A stretch of 64,000 nucleotides of DNA, taken from assembly GCF_032586155.1 (NCBI RefSeq), contig NZ_JAWHTC010000002.1:744001-808000 (forward strand), written 5' to 3'. The notes beneath the pieces are model-generated. The model had not been told where the DNA came from and made no database searches. It was given only the letters and a program-made list of their open reading frames with translations. The translations under genes and the position numbers were made by a program. This document shows positions 53,400-62,195 of the stretch, one piece after another (within the stretch, counting starts at the first letter, position 1; every line of letters begins with the position of its first letter). This DNA comes from JAWHTC01 sp032586155. Lineage in GTDB: Bacteria > Pseudomonadota > Alphaproteobacteria > Rhodobacterales > Rhodobacteraceae.

Positions 53400-55796
53400 T
53401 CACCCGCGCAGAACCCCGCCGGTGGCCTTGGCGACCTTTTCGACGATCTTGCCGGCAACCGCCTCGATATCGGCATCTTTCAAGGTCTCGCCATGGGGCT
53501 GCAACCGTACCGTGATGGCAAGGGATTTCTTACCCTCACCCAACGACCCGCCGATGAACTCGTCGAACACGCGGACATTTTCAATCAACGCTTTGTCGGC
53601 ACCGGCCGCGGCGTTCACAAGTGTCAACGCCTCGACGCTTTCATCGACCACGAAGGCGAAATCGCGTTCCACCGCCTGCAGGTCGCTCACATCGAGCGCC
53701 GGGCGGGTGGCGTTCTTTTTGCGCGGCGCGGGCACCTCATCGGGCCAGATGGTGAAGGCCACGGCCGGGCCTTTCACGCCCATGGCTTTCAACACCTTCG
53801 GGTGCAGCTCGCCAAAGATGCCCAGCACCTTTTTCGGGCCCAGACAGATCTTGCCGTGCCGCCCTGGATGCCACCAGGCCGGACCGTCGCGCAGGATCTG
53901 CACCTTGGCGGGTGCGCCCACCGCCGACAGGATCGCCTCGGCATCGGCCTTGGCATCGAACAGATCGACGGCGCGGGATGCCCCGTGCACATCCTTCGAT
54001 GCGGTGCGGCCTACCAACAGGCCGGTGACCTGCAAATGCTGCTCTTCCGGCTCGCCACCGTGAAAGGCCGGGCCAACCTCGAACAGGGCCAGGTCATTCA
54101 TGCCGCGCGCCTGGTTGCGGCTGGCGGCTTGCAACAGGCCGGGCAGCAGGTCGGGGCGCATATGGCTCATTTCCGACGAAATCGGGTTTTCCAGCATCGT
54201 CGCGTCGTCGCCACCACCGAACAGCGCCGCACTGGCGGCGTCGATGAAGGAATAGGTCACGCATTCATTATAGCCGAGGCCCGCAGCCATGCGGCGCGCG
54301 GCCTGTTCGCGGCGTTGATGCAGCGACAGGATGGGTTTCGGCACGCCCGCCTGCACCCGCTTCATCGGAATGCCTTTGAGCTTGGTCAGGGACGCCACCC
54401 GCGCCACTTCTTCCACCAGATCGGCCTCGCCCTGAACATCGCGGCGCCAGCTCGGAACGTGCGCCATGTTACCGTCCATGCGGAAGCCCAGCGCGGTCAG
54501 GGTCTGGCGCTGTTCGGCCTCGGGGATATCCATCCCGACGAGGCTGATCACCCGCTTGGCGTCCAGCTTGTAGGCGCGGTCGGTGTTGGGAACCTCACCG
54601 GCAACAACCACGTTCGACGGCTCACCGCCACACAGCTCCATGATCATCTGGGTCGCCAGTTCGATCGCGGGCATGTTGAACGCGGGGTCGATGCCGCGTT
54701 CGTTGCGGTAGCGCGCATCGGAATTGATCTTCAGCGCACGTCCCGCATACGCGATCTGGATATGGTCCCAAACAGCGGCCTCAAGGAAGACATTGGTGGT
54801 TTCCTCGGTACAGCCGGTCGCCAGCCCGCCCATGATCCCGGCGATGCTTTCGATATTCTCATCATCCGAAATCACGATCTGACCTTCGCTGAACGTGTAT
54901 TCCTTCTCGTCCAGCCCCACGAGGGTCTCGCCACCCTTGGCGCGGTGAATGCGCAGGTCGCCCTTGACCTTGTCGGCGTCAAACACGTGCAGCGGGCGGT
55001 TCATGTCGAAGGTGAAAAAGTTGGTGACATCAACCAGTTTCGAGATCGGGCGCAGGCCAATCGCCTTGAGCCGCTGTTGCAGCCATTCGGGGCTGGGGCC
55101 GTTCTGCACGTTCTTGATCAGACGACCGGCGAAGACATAGCAGCCGTCGCGGGTGTCCTCGTCGATGGTCACATTGATCGGGCTGTCGAACTGGCCTTCC
55201 ACCTGCGCCGTCTTCTCGGGTTTCAACGTGCCCAGACCGCGCGCGGCCAGGTCGCGGGCAATGCCGCGCACGCCCAGCGCGTCCTGACGGTTCGGCGTGA
55301 TGGCGATGTCGATCACCGGGTCGACCTTGTCCGGCGCGTTTTCGGTCAGCCAGTCAACGAAACTGTCACCCACCTCGCCCGAGGGCAGTTCGATGATGCC
55401 GTCATGCTCGTCTGACAGCTCCATTTCACGTTCCGACGCCATCATGCCGTGGCTTTCGACACCGCGGATCTTGCCGACCTTCAGGGTCAGGTCGATACCC
55501 GGCACATAATCGCCCGGCTTGGCGATCACCACGGTGATGCCTTCCCGCGCATTGGGCGCGCCACAGACGATCTGTTTCTCGCCTTCGTTGGTCTCCACCA
55601 TGCACACGCGCAGCCGGTCGGCATCGGGGTGCTGCTCGGCCTTGGTGACCTTGGCCAGCGTAAAGCCCTTCAGCTTGTCGAGCGGGTTGATGATTTCCTC
55701 GACCTCGAGCCCAAGGTCGGTCAGCGCCTCGGCGATCTCGTCAACGCTGGCTTGCGTGTCGAGGTGATCTTTCAGCCAGGAGAGGGTGAATTTCAT
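53400..55796 (-). CDS. pheT: Phenylalanyl-tRNA synthetase beta subunit
   Basis: 798 residues. The N-terminal EMAP-like tRNA-binding domain (VTKAEQHPDADRLRVCMVE) is followed by the B3/B4 editing region, the B5 domain and the catalytic-like core, ending in an FDX-ACB anticodon-binding domain (AVERDFAFVVDESVEALTL to the end). It pairs with PheS as an (alpha-beta)2 enzyme. The ATG overlaps the stop of a small inserted gene (ATGA at 55793-55796), whose presence between pheS and pheT is unusual. Confidence 0.97.
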   Translation of the reverse strand: MKFTLSWLKDHLDTQASVDEIAEALTDLGLEVEEIINPLDKLKGFTLAKVTKAEQHPDADRLRVCMVETNEGEKQIVCGAPNAREGITVVIAKPGDYVPGIDLTLKVGKIRGVESHGMMASEREMELSDEHDGIIELPSGEVGDSFVDWLTENAPDKVDPVIDIAITPNRQDALGVRGIARDLAARGLGTLKPEKTAQVEGQFDSPINVTIDEDTRDGCYVFAGRLIKNVQNGPSPEWLQQRLKAIGLRPISKLVDVTNFFTFDMNRPLHVFDADKVKGDLRIHRAKGGETLVGLDEKEYTFSEGQIVISDDENIESIAGIMGGLATGCTEETTNVFLEAAVWDHIQIAYAGRALKINSDARYRNERGIDPAFNMPAIELATQMIMELCGGEPSNVVVAGEVPNTDRAYKLDAKRVISLVGMDIPEAEQRQTLTALGFRMDGNMAHVPSWRRDVQGEADLVEEVARVASLTKLKGIPMKRVQAGVPKPILSLHQRREQAARRMAAGLGYNECVTYSFIDAASAALFGGGDDATMLENPISSEMSHMRPDLLPGLLQAASRNQARGMNDLALFEVGPAFHGGEPEEQHLQVTGLLVGRTASKDVHGASRAVDLFDAKADAEAILSAVGAPAKVQILRDGPAWWHPGRHGKICLGPKKVLGIFGELHPKVLKAMGVKGPAVAFTIWPDEVPAPRKKNATRPALDVSDLQAVERDFAFVVDESVEALTLVNAAAGADKALIENVRVFDEFIGGSLGEGKKSLAITVRLQPHGETLKDADIEAVAGKIVEKVAKATGGVLRG

Positions 55797-56275
55797 TGGT
55801 CTTGTCTTTCCTTTTCTTCCAGAGGGAAATCTGGAAGTGCTTTCGCTTCGAGGGCCAAATCGCGACGCATCTCTGAAATAAGCGCCCTTCGCTTCTTCCA
55901 GATTATGTCACCGCCCTCTTTTTCTAGTTCCTTTGAAGCGGACGTGCTTTCACCTCGAGTATGCAGCAGCGATTGCACAAAAAGCTTAGCTGCTTCGACG
56001 ACAGGTTTTGGAGAAGTCAGAAGAACATGCTGGTAGATACGGAACACTTCAACTTTCAGCATGTTTCGTTCTGACTCGTCATACAGTTTGTCGTGGCCAA
56101 AGCGTGAGGTCGCGTCAATAAATTCGCAGTAGGTTTTCCTTCGCTCCAATAGTGCTTCGTGCCTTCTGTCTTCCGCTTTTTGAAGTTTGTAGACGACGAC
56201 GCCAAAACCCACCGCAACAAATGGAGCAGCCAACTGCAACCAGTCCATCCAGCCAACGGTGGATTCTGTACTCAC
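55793..56275 (-). CDS. Small membrane-anchored hypothetical protein inserted between pheS and pheT
   Basis: 160 residues. One N-terminal helix (WLQLAAPFVAVGFGVVVYKL, about 12-31) anchors a charged soluble part with helices (AEDRRHEALLERRKTYCEF, KEGG-like linker, KKRRALISEMRRDLALE). The GTG start overlaps pheS's stop (GTGA at 56275-56272) and the stop overlaps pheT's ATG (ATGA). Counted sixty-base stretches give 45-53% G+C, against about 67% in a pheS stretch, which suggests transfer from elsewhere. Function not recognised. Confidence 0.82.
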   Translation of the reverse strand: MSTESTVGWMDWLQLAAPFVAVGFGVVVYKLQKAEDRRHEALLERRKTYCEFIDATSRFGHDKLYDESERNMLKVEVFRIYQHVLLTSPKPVVEAAKLFVQSLLHTRGESTSASKELEKEGGDIIWKKRRALISEMRRDLALEAKALPDFPLEEKERQDQ

Positions 56276-57345
56276 CTACTCAACCCCCCATGCAACGTCG
56301 GCACATCCAGGCTCGCAAACCCGTAATGCCGCAGCCAGCGCAGGTCTGAATCAAAGAACGCCCGCAGATCGGGGATGCCGTATTTCAGCATCGCGATGCG
56401 GTCGATGCCCATGCCGAAGGCAAAGCCCTGATAGACCTCCGGGTCGATCCCGCCGGCCTCGATCACCTTGGGGTGCACCATGCCGGAGCCGAGGATTTCC
56501 AGCCAGTCGTCGCCTTCGCCGACCTTCAACTGCCCACCTTCCCAGGAACAACGGATATCGACCTCGGCCGAGGGTTCCGTGAACGGGAAATGCGAGGCGC
56601 GGAAGCGCAGTTCGACATCGTCGACCTCAAAGAACGCCTTGACGAATTCCTCCAGCACCCATTTCAGGTTGGCCATCGAGATATCGGTATCCAGCGCCAG
56701 CCCCTCGACCTGATGGAACATCGGCGTGTGGGTCTGGTCATAGTCCGCCCTGTAAACCCGGCCCGGGCAGATCACCCGGATCGGCGCGCCCTGCAATTCC
56801 ATCGAGCGGATCTGCACCGGCGAGGTGTGGGTGCGCAGCACATGCGGCGGGCGCTCGTCGCCCTCGGCCCTATGCATGTAGAACGTGTCCATCTCGGCCC
56901 GCGCCGGGTGGTGGCCGGGGATGTTGAGCGCGTCAAAGTTATGCCAGTCGGATTCAACCTGCGGACCTTCAGCCACGGCAAAACCCATGTCGGCAAAGAT
57001 CGCGGTGACCTCTTCGGTGACTTGTGAAATCGGATGGATCGAGCCCTGACGCGCATCGCGCGCAGGCAGGGTCACATCGAGCCATTCCTCGCGCAGACGC
57101 GCATCCAGCGCCACGTCTTCCAGCGCCTCTTTCTTGGCGGCCAGGGCGCTGTTGATCTCGCCCTTCAGCGCATTCAGCTTCGGCCCCATGACCTGCCGCT
57201 CTTCCGGGGTCATCTTGCCCAGCTCGCGCATTTTCAAGCTGACTTCGCCCTTCTTGCCCACCGCCTGCACGCGCAGGTCTTCCAGGGCGTTTTCGTCCCC
57301 GGCTTCGGCAATCAGGCCAATATACTTGTCTCTCAGATCGTCCAT
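56272..57345 (-). CDS. pheS: Phenylalanyl-tRNA synthetase alpha subunit
   Basis: 357 residues. The N-terminal coiled coil (GEINSALAAKKEALEDVAL) and the class II core are clear: motif 2 in THTSPVQIRSM, the phenylalanine pocket in HQVEGLALD, and motif 3 in GFAFGMGIDRIAMLKYGIPDL. It activates Phe for tRNA charging with PheT. GGAGGGT precedes the ATG. Its stop overlaps the inserted gene's GTG start. Confidence 0.97.
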   Translation of the reverse strand: MDDLRDKYIGLIAEAGDENALEDLRVQAVGKKGEVSLKMRELGKMTPEERQVMGPKLNALKGEINSALAAKKEALEDVALDARLREEWLDVTLPARDARQGSIHPISQVTEEVTAIFADMGFAVAEGPQVESDWHNFDALNIPGHHPARAEMDTFYMHRAEGDERPPHVLRTHTSPVQIRSMELQGAPIRVICPGRVYRADYDQTHTPMFHQVEGLALDTDISMANLKWVLEEFVKAFFEVDDVELRFRASHFPFTEPSAEVDIRCSWEGGQLKVGEGDDWLEILGSGMVHPKVIEAGGIDPEVYQGFAFGMGIDRIAMLKYGIPDLRAFFDSDLRWLRHYGFASLDVPTLHGGLSR

Positions 57346-57489
57346 CGGACCCTCCGGTAATTCGTTGCTGTCCTGCTAGCGAGCCGGGGGCACGATTGCA
57401 AGCGAATGGCAGGAAACCAAGGAACGCAAGGGAACAATTGCGGCATCCCTGCCCGCATGAGACAGTTCACAGGCGATTAAGGGGGGCAA

Positions 57490-58665
57490 ATGACCGGTAA
57501 TCCGCAAAAACCCTGGCTGGTTCTGGCCGGTCTTGCCGTCGGCGTTGGCGTGACCAACGGGTTTGCCCGGTTTGCCTATGGGCTGATGCTGCCGGCGATG
57601 AAGGCCGAGCTGGGCTGGAACTATGCCCAGGCCGGGTGGCTGAATACGGCCAATGCCGCCGGGTACGTCATCGGGGCGATCCTGACGATGATGCTGATCC
57701 GCACGGTGCGGCCGACGCATCTGTTTGCCTTTGGCCTGGTCACCACGACGATTGCCTTGCTGGCCACCGGGCTGGTGACCGCACTGTGGTGGCAAACCAC
57801 CTGGCGGGCGCTGGCCGGGGTGTTTGCGGCGATGTCCTTTTCCACCGCCGGTGCGCTGGCGGCGCAACTGTTTCGTGATGATCCCCGCCGCAATGCGCTG
57901 GCAATTGCCATCCTGTTTGGCTGTGGCGGCGGGCTGGGCATCGTTCTGTCAGGTGCGGCGCTGCCGATCCTGCTGGGGGTTTTCGGGAATGCCGCGTGGC
58001 CCTGGGGCTGGGTTTTGATCGGCAGTACCAGCCTGGCGGTTCTGCCTTTGGGCCTGTGGACCGCAACGCAATTGCACACGCCGCGCGGCGCAGACATTCC
58101 GTCACCGCCACTGCCCCTGCGCCGGATGATCCCTGAACTGTGCGGTTATGCGGGGTTTGGGCTGGGCTATATCGTCTATCTCACCTTCCTGTCCGCGTGG
58201 ATGACGGAACAGGCGGCAGGCCCGTATTTCATCGCCCTGATCTGGGTTCTTCTGGGGTCGTGCATCGTGGTGTCGCCCTACCTGTGGCGCCCAGTGCTGG
58301 CGCGGTTCGCCTCGGGCGTGCCGCTGACCTTGATTCTGGTGGGTATCGCGCTGGGATCGGCCCTGCCGGTGATCGTGCCCGGCAACGGGATGCTGATCGT
58401 GTCGGCCACAATATTCGGGCTTTGCGTGTTCATGCCCCCCGGCGCCATCACCAGTTTCTCGCGCCAGAACCTGCCGCCCGAAAGCTGGGGTTCTGCGATC
58501 AGCTTCTTCACCGTGGTCTTCGCCGTGGCCCAGACAATCGGGCCCTATGGCGCCGGGCTGATCGGGGATGCCTTTGGCAATATCGGGGTCAGCCTTCTGG
58601 CCGCTGCCGGCATCCTGATTCTGGGCGCGGTATTGGCACTGATGCAGCGGCCGCTGGAGCGTTAG
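57490..58665 (+). CDS. MFS transporter, YbfB/YjiJ type
   Basis: 391 residues with about 12 helices. The first half contains NGFARFAYGLMLPAMKAELGW, the typical YbfB/YjiJ signature, and the second half GYAGFGLGYIVYLTFLSAW. Substrate is unknown. It diverges from pheS across about 144 nt. Its stop TAG and the stop of the next gene (minus strand TAA) overlap by two bases at 58663-58664, so the genes collide tail to tail. Confidence 0.88.
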   Translation: MTGNPQKPWLVLAGLAVGVGVTNGFARFAYGLMLPAMKAELGWNYAQAGWLNTANAAGYVIGAILTMMLIRTVRPTHLFAFGLVTTTIALLATGLVTALWWQTTWRALAGVFAAMSFSTAGALAAQLFRDDPRRNALAIAILFGCGGGLGIVLSGAALPILLGVFGNAAWPWGWVLIGSTSLAVLPLGLWTATQLHTPRGADIPSPPLPLRRMIPELCGYAGFGLGYIVYLTFLSAWMTEQAAGPYFIALIWVLLGSCIVVSPYLWRPVLARFASGVPLTLILVGIALGSALPVIVPGNGMLIVSATIFGLCVFMPPGAITSFSRQNLPPESWGSAISFFTVVFAVAQTIGPYGAGLIGDAFGNIGVSLLAAAGILILGAVLALMQRPLER

Positions 58666-59594
58666 GTCAGATTGCCCTTCAACTTCAGGAGCCCCACCAG
58701 CCCCTCATCGCGCAGCCGGAGCAGTTCGACATCCTCCATCCCGGCCAGCATCTCGTCCACGCCAGCAATCAGTTTCGCCGCCGTGCCCGCGTCCAACTCA
58801 GGTTCCCCCAGCTCGGCCCAGCGCGCCGCCTGGGTCGGGCCCAGATGCTCCATGTAATGGCGGAACCCGCCTGGCCCACCCCCCAGATGATAGGTGGCAA
58901 ACGGCCCCATCAGGGCCCAGCGCAGGCCGGGGCCGTGCTTCACTGCCCGGTCAACATCTTCGACGCTGGCGATCCCCTCGGCCACCATGTGCACCGCCTC
59001 GCGGAAGAGCGCCGATCCAAGACGGTTGGCGACATGGCCCACCACATCGCGTTTCAGCTCGATTACCTCGCGGCCAAGGCTGGCATAGAACGCCCGCGCC
59101 GTATCCATCGCCGCAGCACTGGTCTTTTCCCCCGGAACCAGCTCGGCCAGGGGCATCAGGTGCGGCGGGTTAAAGGGATGACCCGCAAGGATGCGCTCGG
59201 GATGCAGGGCACCCTTGGCCATCTCGCTGACACGCAAGGACGAGGTAGACGTGGAAATCACCACTTCGGAGCCTGCGCCCATTTCGATCTGCGCAATGAT
59301 CTGGCGCTTGATCTCCAGCCGGTCCGGCCCGCATTCCTGGATGAACCCGGCGCCCCGGCAGGCGGTTGCAATATCCGCCTCGAAATGCAGCCGGTGCAGC
59401 GGGACATCCCCCTCCGCCATCCCCAAACGCACCAGATCGGGCCAAGCCGCTTCGGTGGCCTGCCGCACCCGATCCTCGAACCCCTCGGCCACGTCCTGCA
59501 ACGTGACATTCAGCCCGTGGGCCAACATCAAGGCAGCCCAGCTTTGACCGATCAGGCCCGCGCCGATGATTGTCACATTCCGCGTGTCACCCAT
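58662..59594 (-). CDS. 3-hydroxyacyl-CoA dehydrogenase-like protein
   Basis: 310 residues from ATG 59594. NAD-binding starts at VTIIGAGLIGQSWAALML; the catalytic His region reads LAGHPFNPPHLMPLAELVPG, the hallmark of this fold, and ANRLGSALFREAVHM continues. Length and pattern fit the single-domain group that includes carnitine and L-gulonate dehydrogenases rather than fatty-acid enzymes; the substrate is not settled. GGAGG precedes the ATG. Confidence 0.85.
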   Translation of the reverse strand: MGDTRNVTIIGAGLIGQSWAALMLAHGLNVTLQDVAEGFEDRVRQATEAAWPDLVRLGMAEGDVPLHRLHFEADIATACRGAGFIQECGPDRLEIKRQIIAQIEMGAGSEVVISTSTSSLRVSEMAKGALHPERILAGHPFNPPHLMPLAELVPGEKTSAAAMDTARAFYASLGREVIELKRDVVGHVANRLGSALFREAVHMVAEGIASVEDVDRAVKHGPGLRWALMGPFATYHLGGGPGGFRHYMEHLGPTQAARWAELGEPELDAGTAAKLIAGVDEMLAGMEDVELLRLRDEGLVGLLKLKGNLT

Positions 59595-59749
59595 GTTGCC
59601 CTCCAGTTTCCCGCAATGCGTGTCATCCAATGTGATCCTTTTGCCCTGAATTGTCGAACATGTTGGAGACAAACAAAAAATCCGCCATGCGTTGACAAGC
59701 CTACCGCACCGGTGGTCTCACTCTCCATAGCAAAAGGAGCGACTTGGCA

Positions 59750-61333
59750 ATGAGCACGCCTGCAAGTACTGCGCAAGCCGCCCAAGACGGACTGCAAACC
59801 CTCAAGTCCTTGTTAGACACGGGCGATATCGAGCAGCTGGCCGCGCAAGCCGAAGAAATGTCCCGAACATACCCAGACAAACCCGGGCCGATGCGTTTCC
59901 TGGCACTGGCCCTGTCCCGCCAACAAAATCACGACGAGGCGAAACACGCGCTGGCAACTGCACGCGAGCGCGGCCTGCCCGATGCATCCTGGCTTGGGAC
60001 GCGAATGACTCTCGCCCTCAATGCCAAGGACTGGCCCGAAGTCACCACGACGGCGGAACTGCTTGCCGGTCAGGAAGGCACCGAGGGTGCCAGTGTGCTT
60101 GCCCGGCTCAAGGACCACTACCGCGAGCCCTATTGCGAAGCGCTTGTCGAAACGGGACAGGCCGACACGGCGTCGCGATTGATCGACGGTTTTACCGAAA
60201 CCGCCGATGACATGCCCTGGATCGCGCGGGCCAAATTCCGTTGCGTGACAGCCCTGCACGATATGGACGGTGTGGCGGACGCCTGCGAAGCCTGGGTCAC
60301 CAGACCAGGCGCCAATCCCGGTGATGCCATGGTGCTGCGGCTGATGGGACTTCAGGTTCCGGAGCTGGAACGCCGCGCACGCGAGATCGTGACACGGCTC
60401 TATCACGTAGATCCGACAAACCCGGTCGTGCAACGTGGTTTGCAGGCATTGCAGTTGCAGCCCGACGGCAAGGGCAACTTGGTACGCGCGGCCCGGATCG
60501 CACGCCGTGACATCAAACTTGCGTCGTCGAATGCCGAAAAACTCCGCATCGCCTTCCAGGCCTTTGCGGAAGGAAAGAGCTGGGACACCGAACGATATAC
60601 CGAACGCCTGGCTGAGGAATTCTCGGATCGGGATTTTCGCCGCCCGTTGATTGAGGACAACCCGGAAAAAGACGTCAATCAAAGCGAAATTGGCGACAAT
60701 AGCCGAACCGCGTTGGTCTTTGGCACGATGGGTCTGCCCTTGACCGTGCTTGACGCCTATTTCGCGGTCGAGGGCACAACAGCGATTTACGTTTGGGACT
60801 TCCGAAAAACCATGGCCCTTAGCGGTGTGCAATCCCTCGGATCGGATTTCGAGGAGACCGTTCAGGCGCTGCGCAAGTTGGTGTCCGGGATCGGCGGCAC
60901 TCATCTGACCACTTATGGCACATCCGGCATGGCCCTTCCCGCTTTGCGCTATGGTGTTGCGTTGAACGCCCAAAATGTCATCGGGATCAGTGCCGCAACC
61001 ACGGCCACCGAAGACTTCGTGCGTCGCGCCAGCGACACCCGTGGCAAGCTTCTGACCCGACGGCTCTATGCCATGTTCGACCAGAGCGAACTGTGCGGCA
61101 AAACTGCACTCTTGACCAGCTCGGCACGGCCGCGTGTCGATCTCGTGTTCGGGGCCGAAGCCAAGGTCGACATTCCACATGCCGAGGAGGTGCGGAACGT
61201 GGAGAACGTGCATCTCCACGCCCTGCCGGATTGCGCACAACATCCGGTCACCCGCGAACTTGTTTTGCGGGGCATGCTGGCCGACACCCTGGCAGGACGG
61301 ATCGAAGGCCATCCCGGCCTGATCGCTGGCTAA
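59750..61333 (+). CDS. Two-domain protein: TPR-like N-terminal half and hydrolase-like C-terminal half
   Basis: 527 residues from ATG 59750; a TTG at 59744 lies closer to the AGGAG ribosome site. The N-terminal third holds helical repeats of TPR type (LKSLLDTGDIEQLAAQAEEM, MRFLALALSRQQNHDEAKHA). The C-terminal third has AIYVWDFRKTMALSGVQSLG and TTYGTSGMALPALRYGVAL, which resembles an alpha/beta-hydrolase nucleophile elbow (Gly-Thr-Ser-Gly), then VIGISAATTATEDFV. Roseobacter polysaccharide or surface loci carry related proteins. I assign no function. Confidence 0.75.
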   Translation: MSTPASTAQAAQDGLQTLKSLLDTGDIEQLAAQAEEMSRTYPDKPGPMRFLALALSRQQNHDEAKHALATARERGLPDASWLGTRMTLALNAKDWPEVTTTAELLAGQEGTEGASVLARLKDHYREPYCEALVETGQADTASRLIDGFTETADDMPWIARAKFRCVTALHDMDGVADACEAWVTRPGANPGDAMVLRLMGLQVPELERRAREIVTRLYHVDPTNPVVQRGLQALQLQPDGKGNLVRAARIARRDIKLASSNAEKLRIAFQAFAEGKSWDTERYTERLAEEFSDRDFRRPLIEDNPEKDVNQSEIGDNSRTALVFGTMGLPLTVLDAYFAVEGTTAIYVWDFRKTMALSGVQSLGSDFEETVQALRKLVSGIGGTHLTTYGTSGMALPALRYGVALNAQNVIGISAATTATEDFVRRASDTRGKLLTRRLYAMFDQSELCGKTALLTSSARPRVDLVFGAEAKVDIPHAEEVRNVENVHLHALPDCAQHPVTRELVLRGMLADTLAGRIEGHPGLIAG

Positions 61334-61372
61334 GCCCGCCCGGCACGACATCGATATCCCAGAAAAGAAGAA

Positions 61373-61392
61373 GCCCGGGCGCTTGCCCGGGC
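61373..61392. terminator. Hairpin between the TPR-like gene and rplT
   Basis: GCCCGGGC is repeated at 61373-61380 and 61385-61392 with a GCTT loop, with T-rich flanks on either strand, between two convergent genes. Confidence 0.7.
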
Positions 61393-61420
61393 CTTTCCGA
61401 AATCTCTTGTCAGCAGAAGC

Positions 61421-61783
61421 TTACGCCAGTGCCGCTTTCGCCTGATCGACGATAGCGCCAAACGCATCGGGTTCGTGCACGGCCAGGTCGGCCAGAACCT
61501 TGCGGTCGACTTCGATGCCCGACTTCGACAGCCCGTTGATGAACTTCGAATAGGTCAGCGATTCGTCATGTGCGCGCACGGCCGCGTTGATCCGCTGGAT
61601 CCACAGGGCGCGGAAATTCCGCTTGCGGTTCTTACGGTCACGGGTGGCGTACTGGTTGGCCTTATCCACGGCCTGACGTGCAACCTTGAAGGTGCTCTTG
61701 CGGCGGCCATAGTAACCTTTGGCGGCCTTGATGACCTTCTTGTGGCGTGCGTGGGTGGTGGTCCCGCCTTTAACTCTCGACAT
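61421..61783 (-). CDS. rplT: 50S ribosomal protein bL20
   Basis: 120 residues starting MSRVKGGTTTHARHKKVIKA. The basic N-terminal arm (KGYYGRRKSTFKVARQAV) and the globular end (FNGLSKSGIEVDRKVLADLA-like) are standard. L20 starts 50S assembly and, in enterobacteria, represses its operon. It follows rpmI by 14 nt; the usual infC is not upstream. Confidence 0.97.
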   Translation of the reverse strand: MSRVKGGTTTHARHKKVIKAAKGYYGRRKSTFKVARQAVDKANQYATRDRKNRKRNFRALWIQRINAAVRAHDESLTYSKFINGLSKSGIEVDRKVLADLAVHEPDAFGAIVDQAKAALA

Positions 61784-61797
61784 CTTTCAAGCCCTCC

Positions 61798-61998
61798 TTA
61801 GCGATCGTACGGCATCATGCTCTTGATGATCTTCGCATCAGGAGCAGACATGGTGGTGGTGCCGCGTGCATTGCGGAGGAACTTGTTGGTACGCTTGATC
61901 ATACCGTGACGCTTGCCGGCTTGTGCGGTCAGCACCTTGCCTTTTGCCGTCACCTTGAACCGCTTCTTGCAGCTCGACTTGGTCTTCATCTTGGGCAT
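61798..61998 (-). CDS. rpmI: 50S ribosomal protein bL35
   Basis: 66 residues, MPKMKTKSSCKKRFKVTAKG, with the basic core SGKRHGMIKRTNKFLRNARG-like arrangement (here AGKRHGMIKRTNKFLRNARG). Typical length and composition. Start of the rpmI-rplT operon, with GGAGACG before the ATG and a promoter at 62078-62106. Confidence 0.97.
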   Translation of the reverse strand: MPKMKTKSSCKKRFKVTAKGKVLTAQAGKRHGMIKRTNKFLRNARGTTTMSAPDAKIIKSMMPYDR

Positions 61999-62077
61999 TT
62001 CCGTCTCCTATCTTCTGAGTTCGGTCCTACGCGCGACTCGGCATGCCACTTTGGCCGGCCGCGCAGACAGAGGCGTC

Positions 62078-62106
62078 CTATACGAGGGGTTTGCACTTAT
62101 TGCAAG
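62078..62106 (-). promoter_or_regulatory. Promoter of the rpmI-rplT operon
   Basis: On the minus strand TTGCAA (62101-62106) and TATAGG (62078-62083) are 17 bp apart. About 70 nt of leader remain before rpmI, where L20 autocontrol could act. TTGCA and TGCAA also form an inverted repeat at 62092-62106 over the -35 element. Confidence 0.65.
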
Positions 62107-62195
62107 CGATTTACGCATCAAATGCCTCATCCGGATTTGGGAGGCGCATCAAAGATGTGGTATCCTCTGGCCACACCCTCCGAGAGCACAACCAC

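Noticed and set aside
53493..55415. 640-codon open frame on the plus strand opposite pheT
   Set aside because: It is exactly antisense to conserved pheT, lacks motifs and has the composition expected from the reverse frame of a high-GC gene.
61999..62077. Riboswitch or attenuator in the rpmI leader
   Set aside because: The leader is short and I see no terminator/antiterminator pair or known aptamer core.
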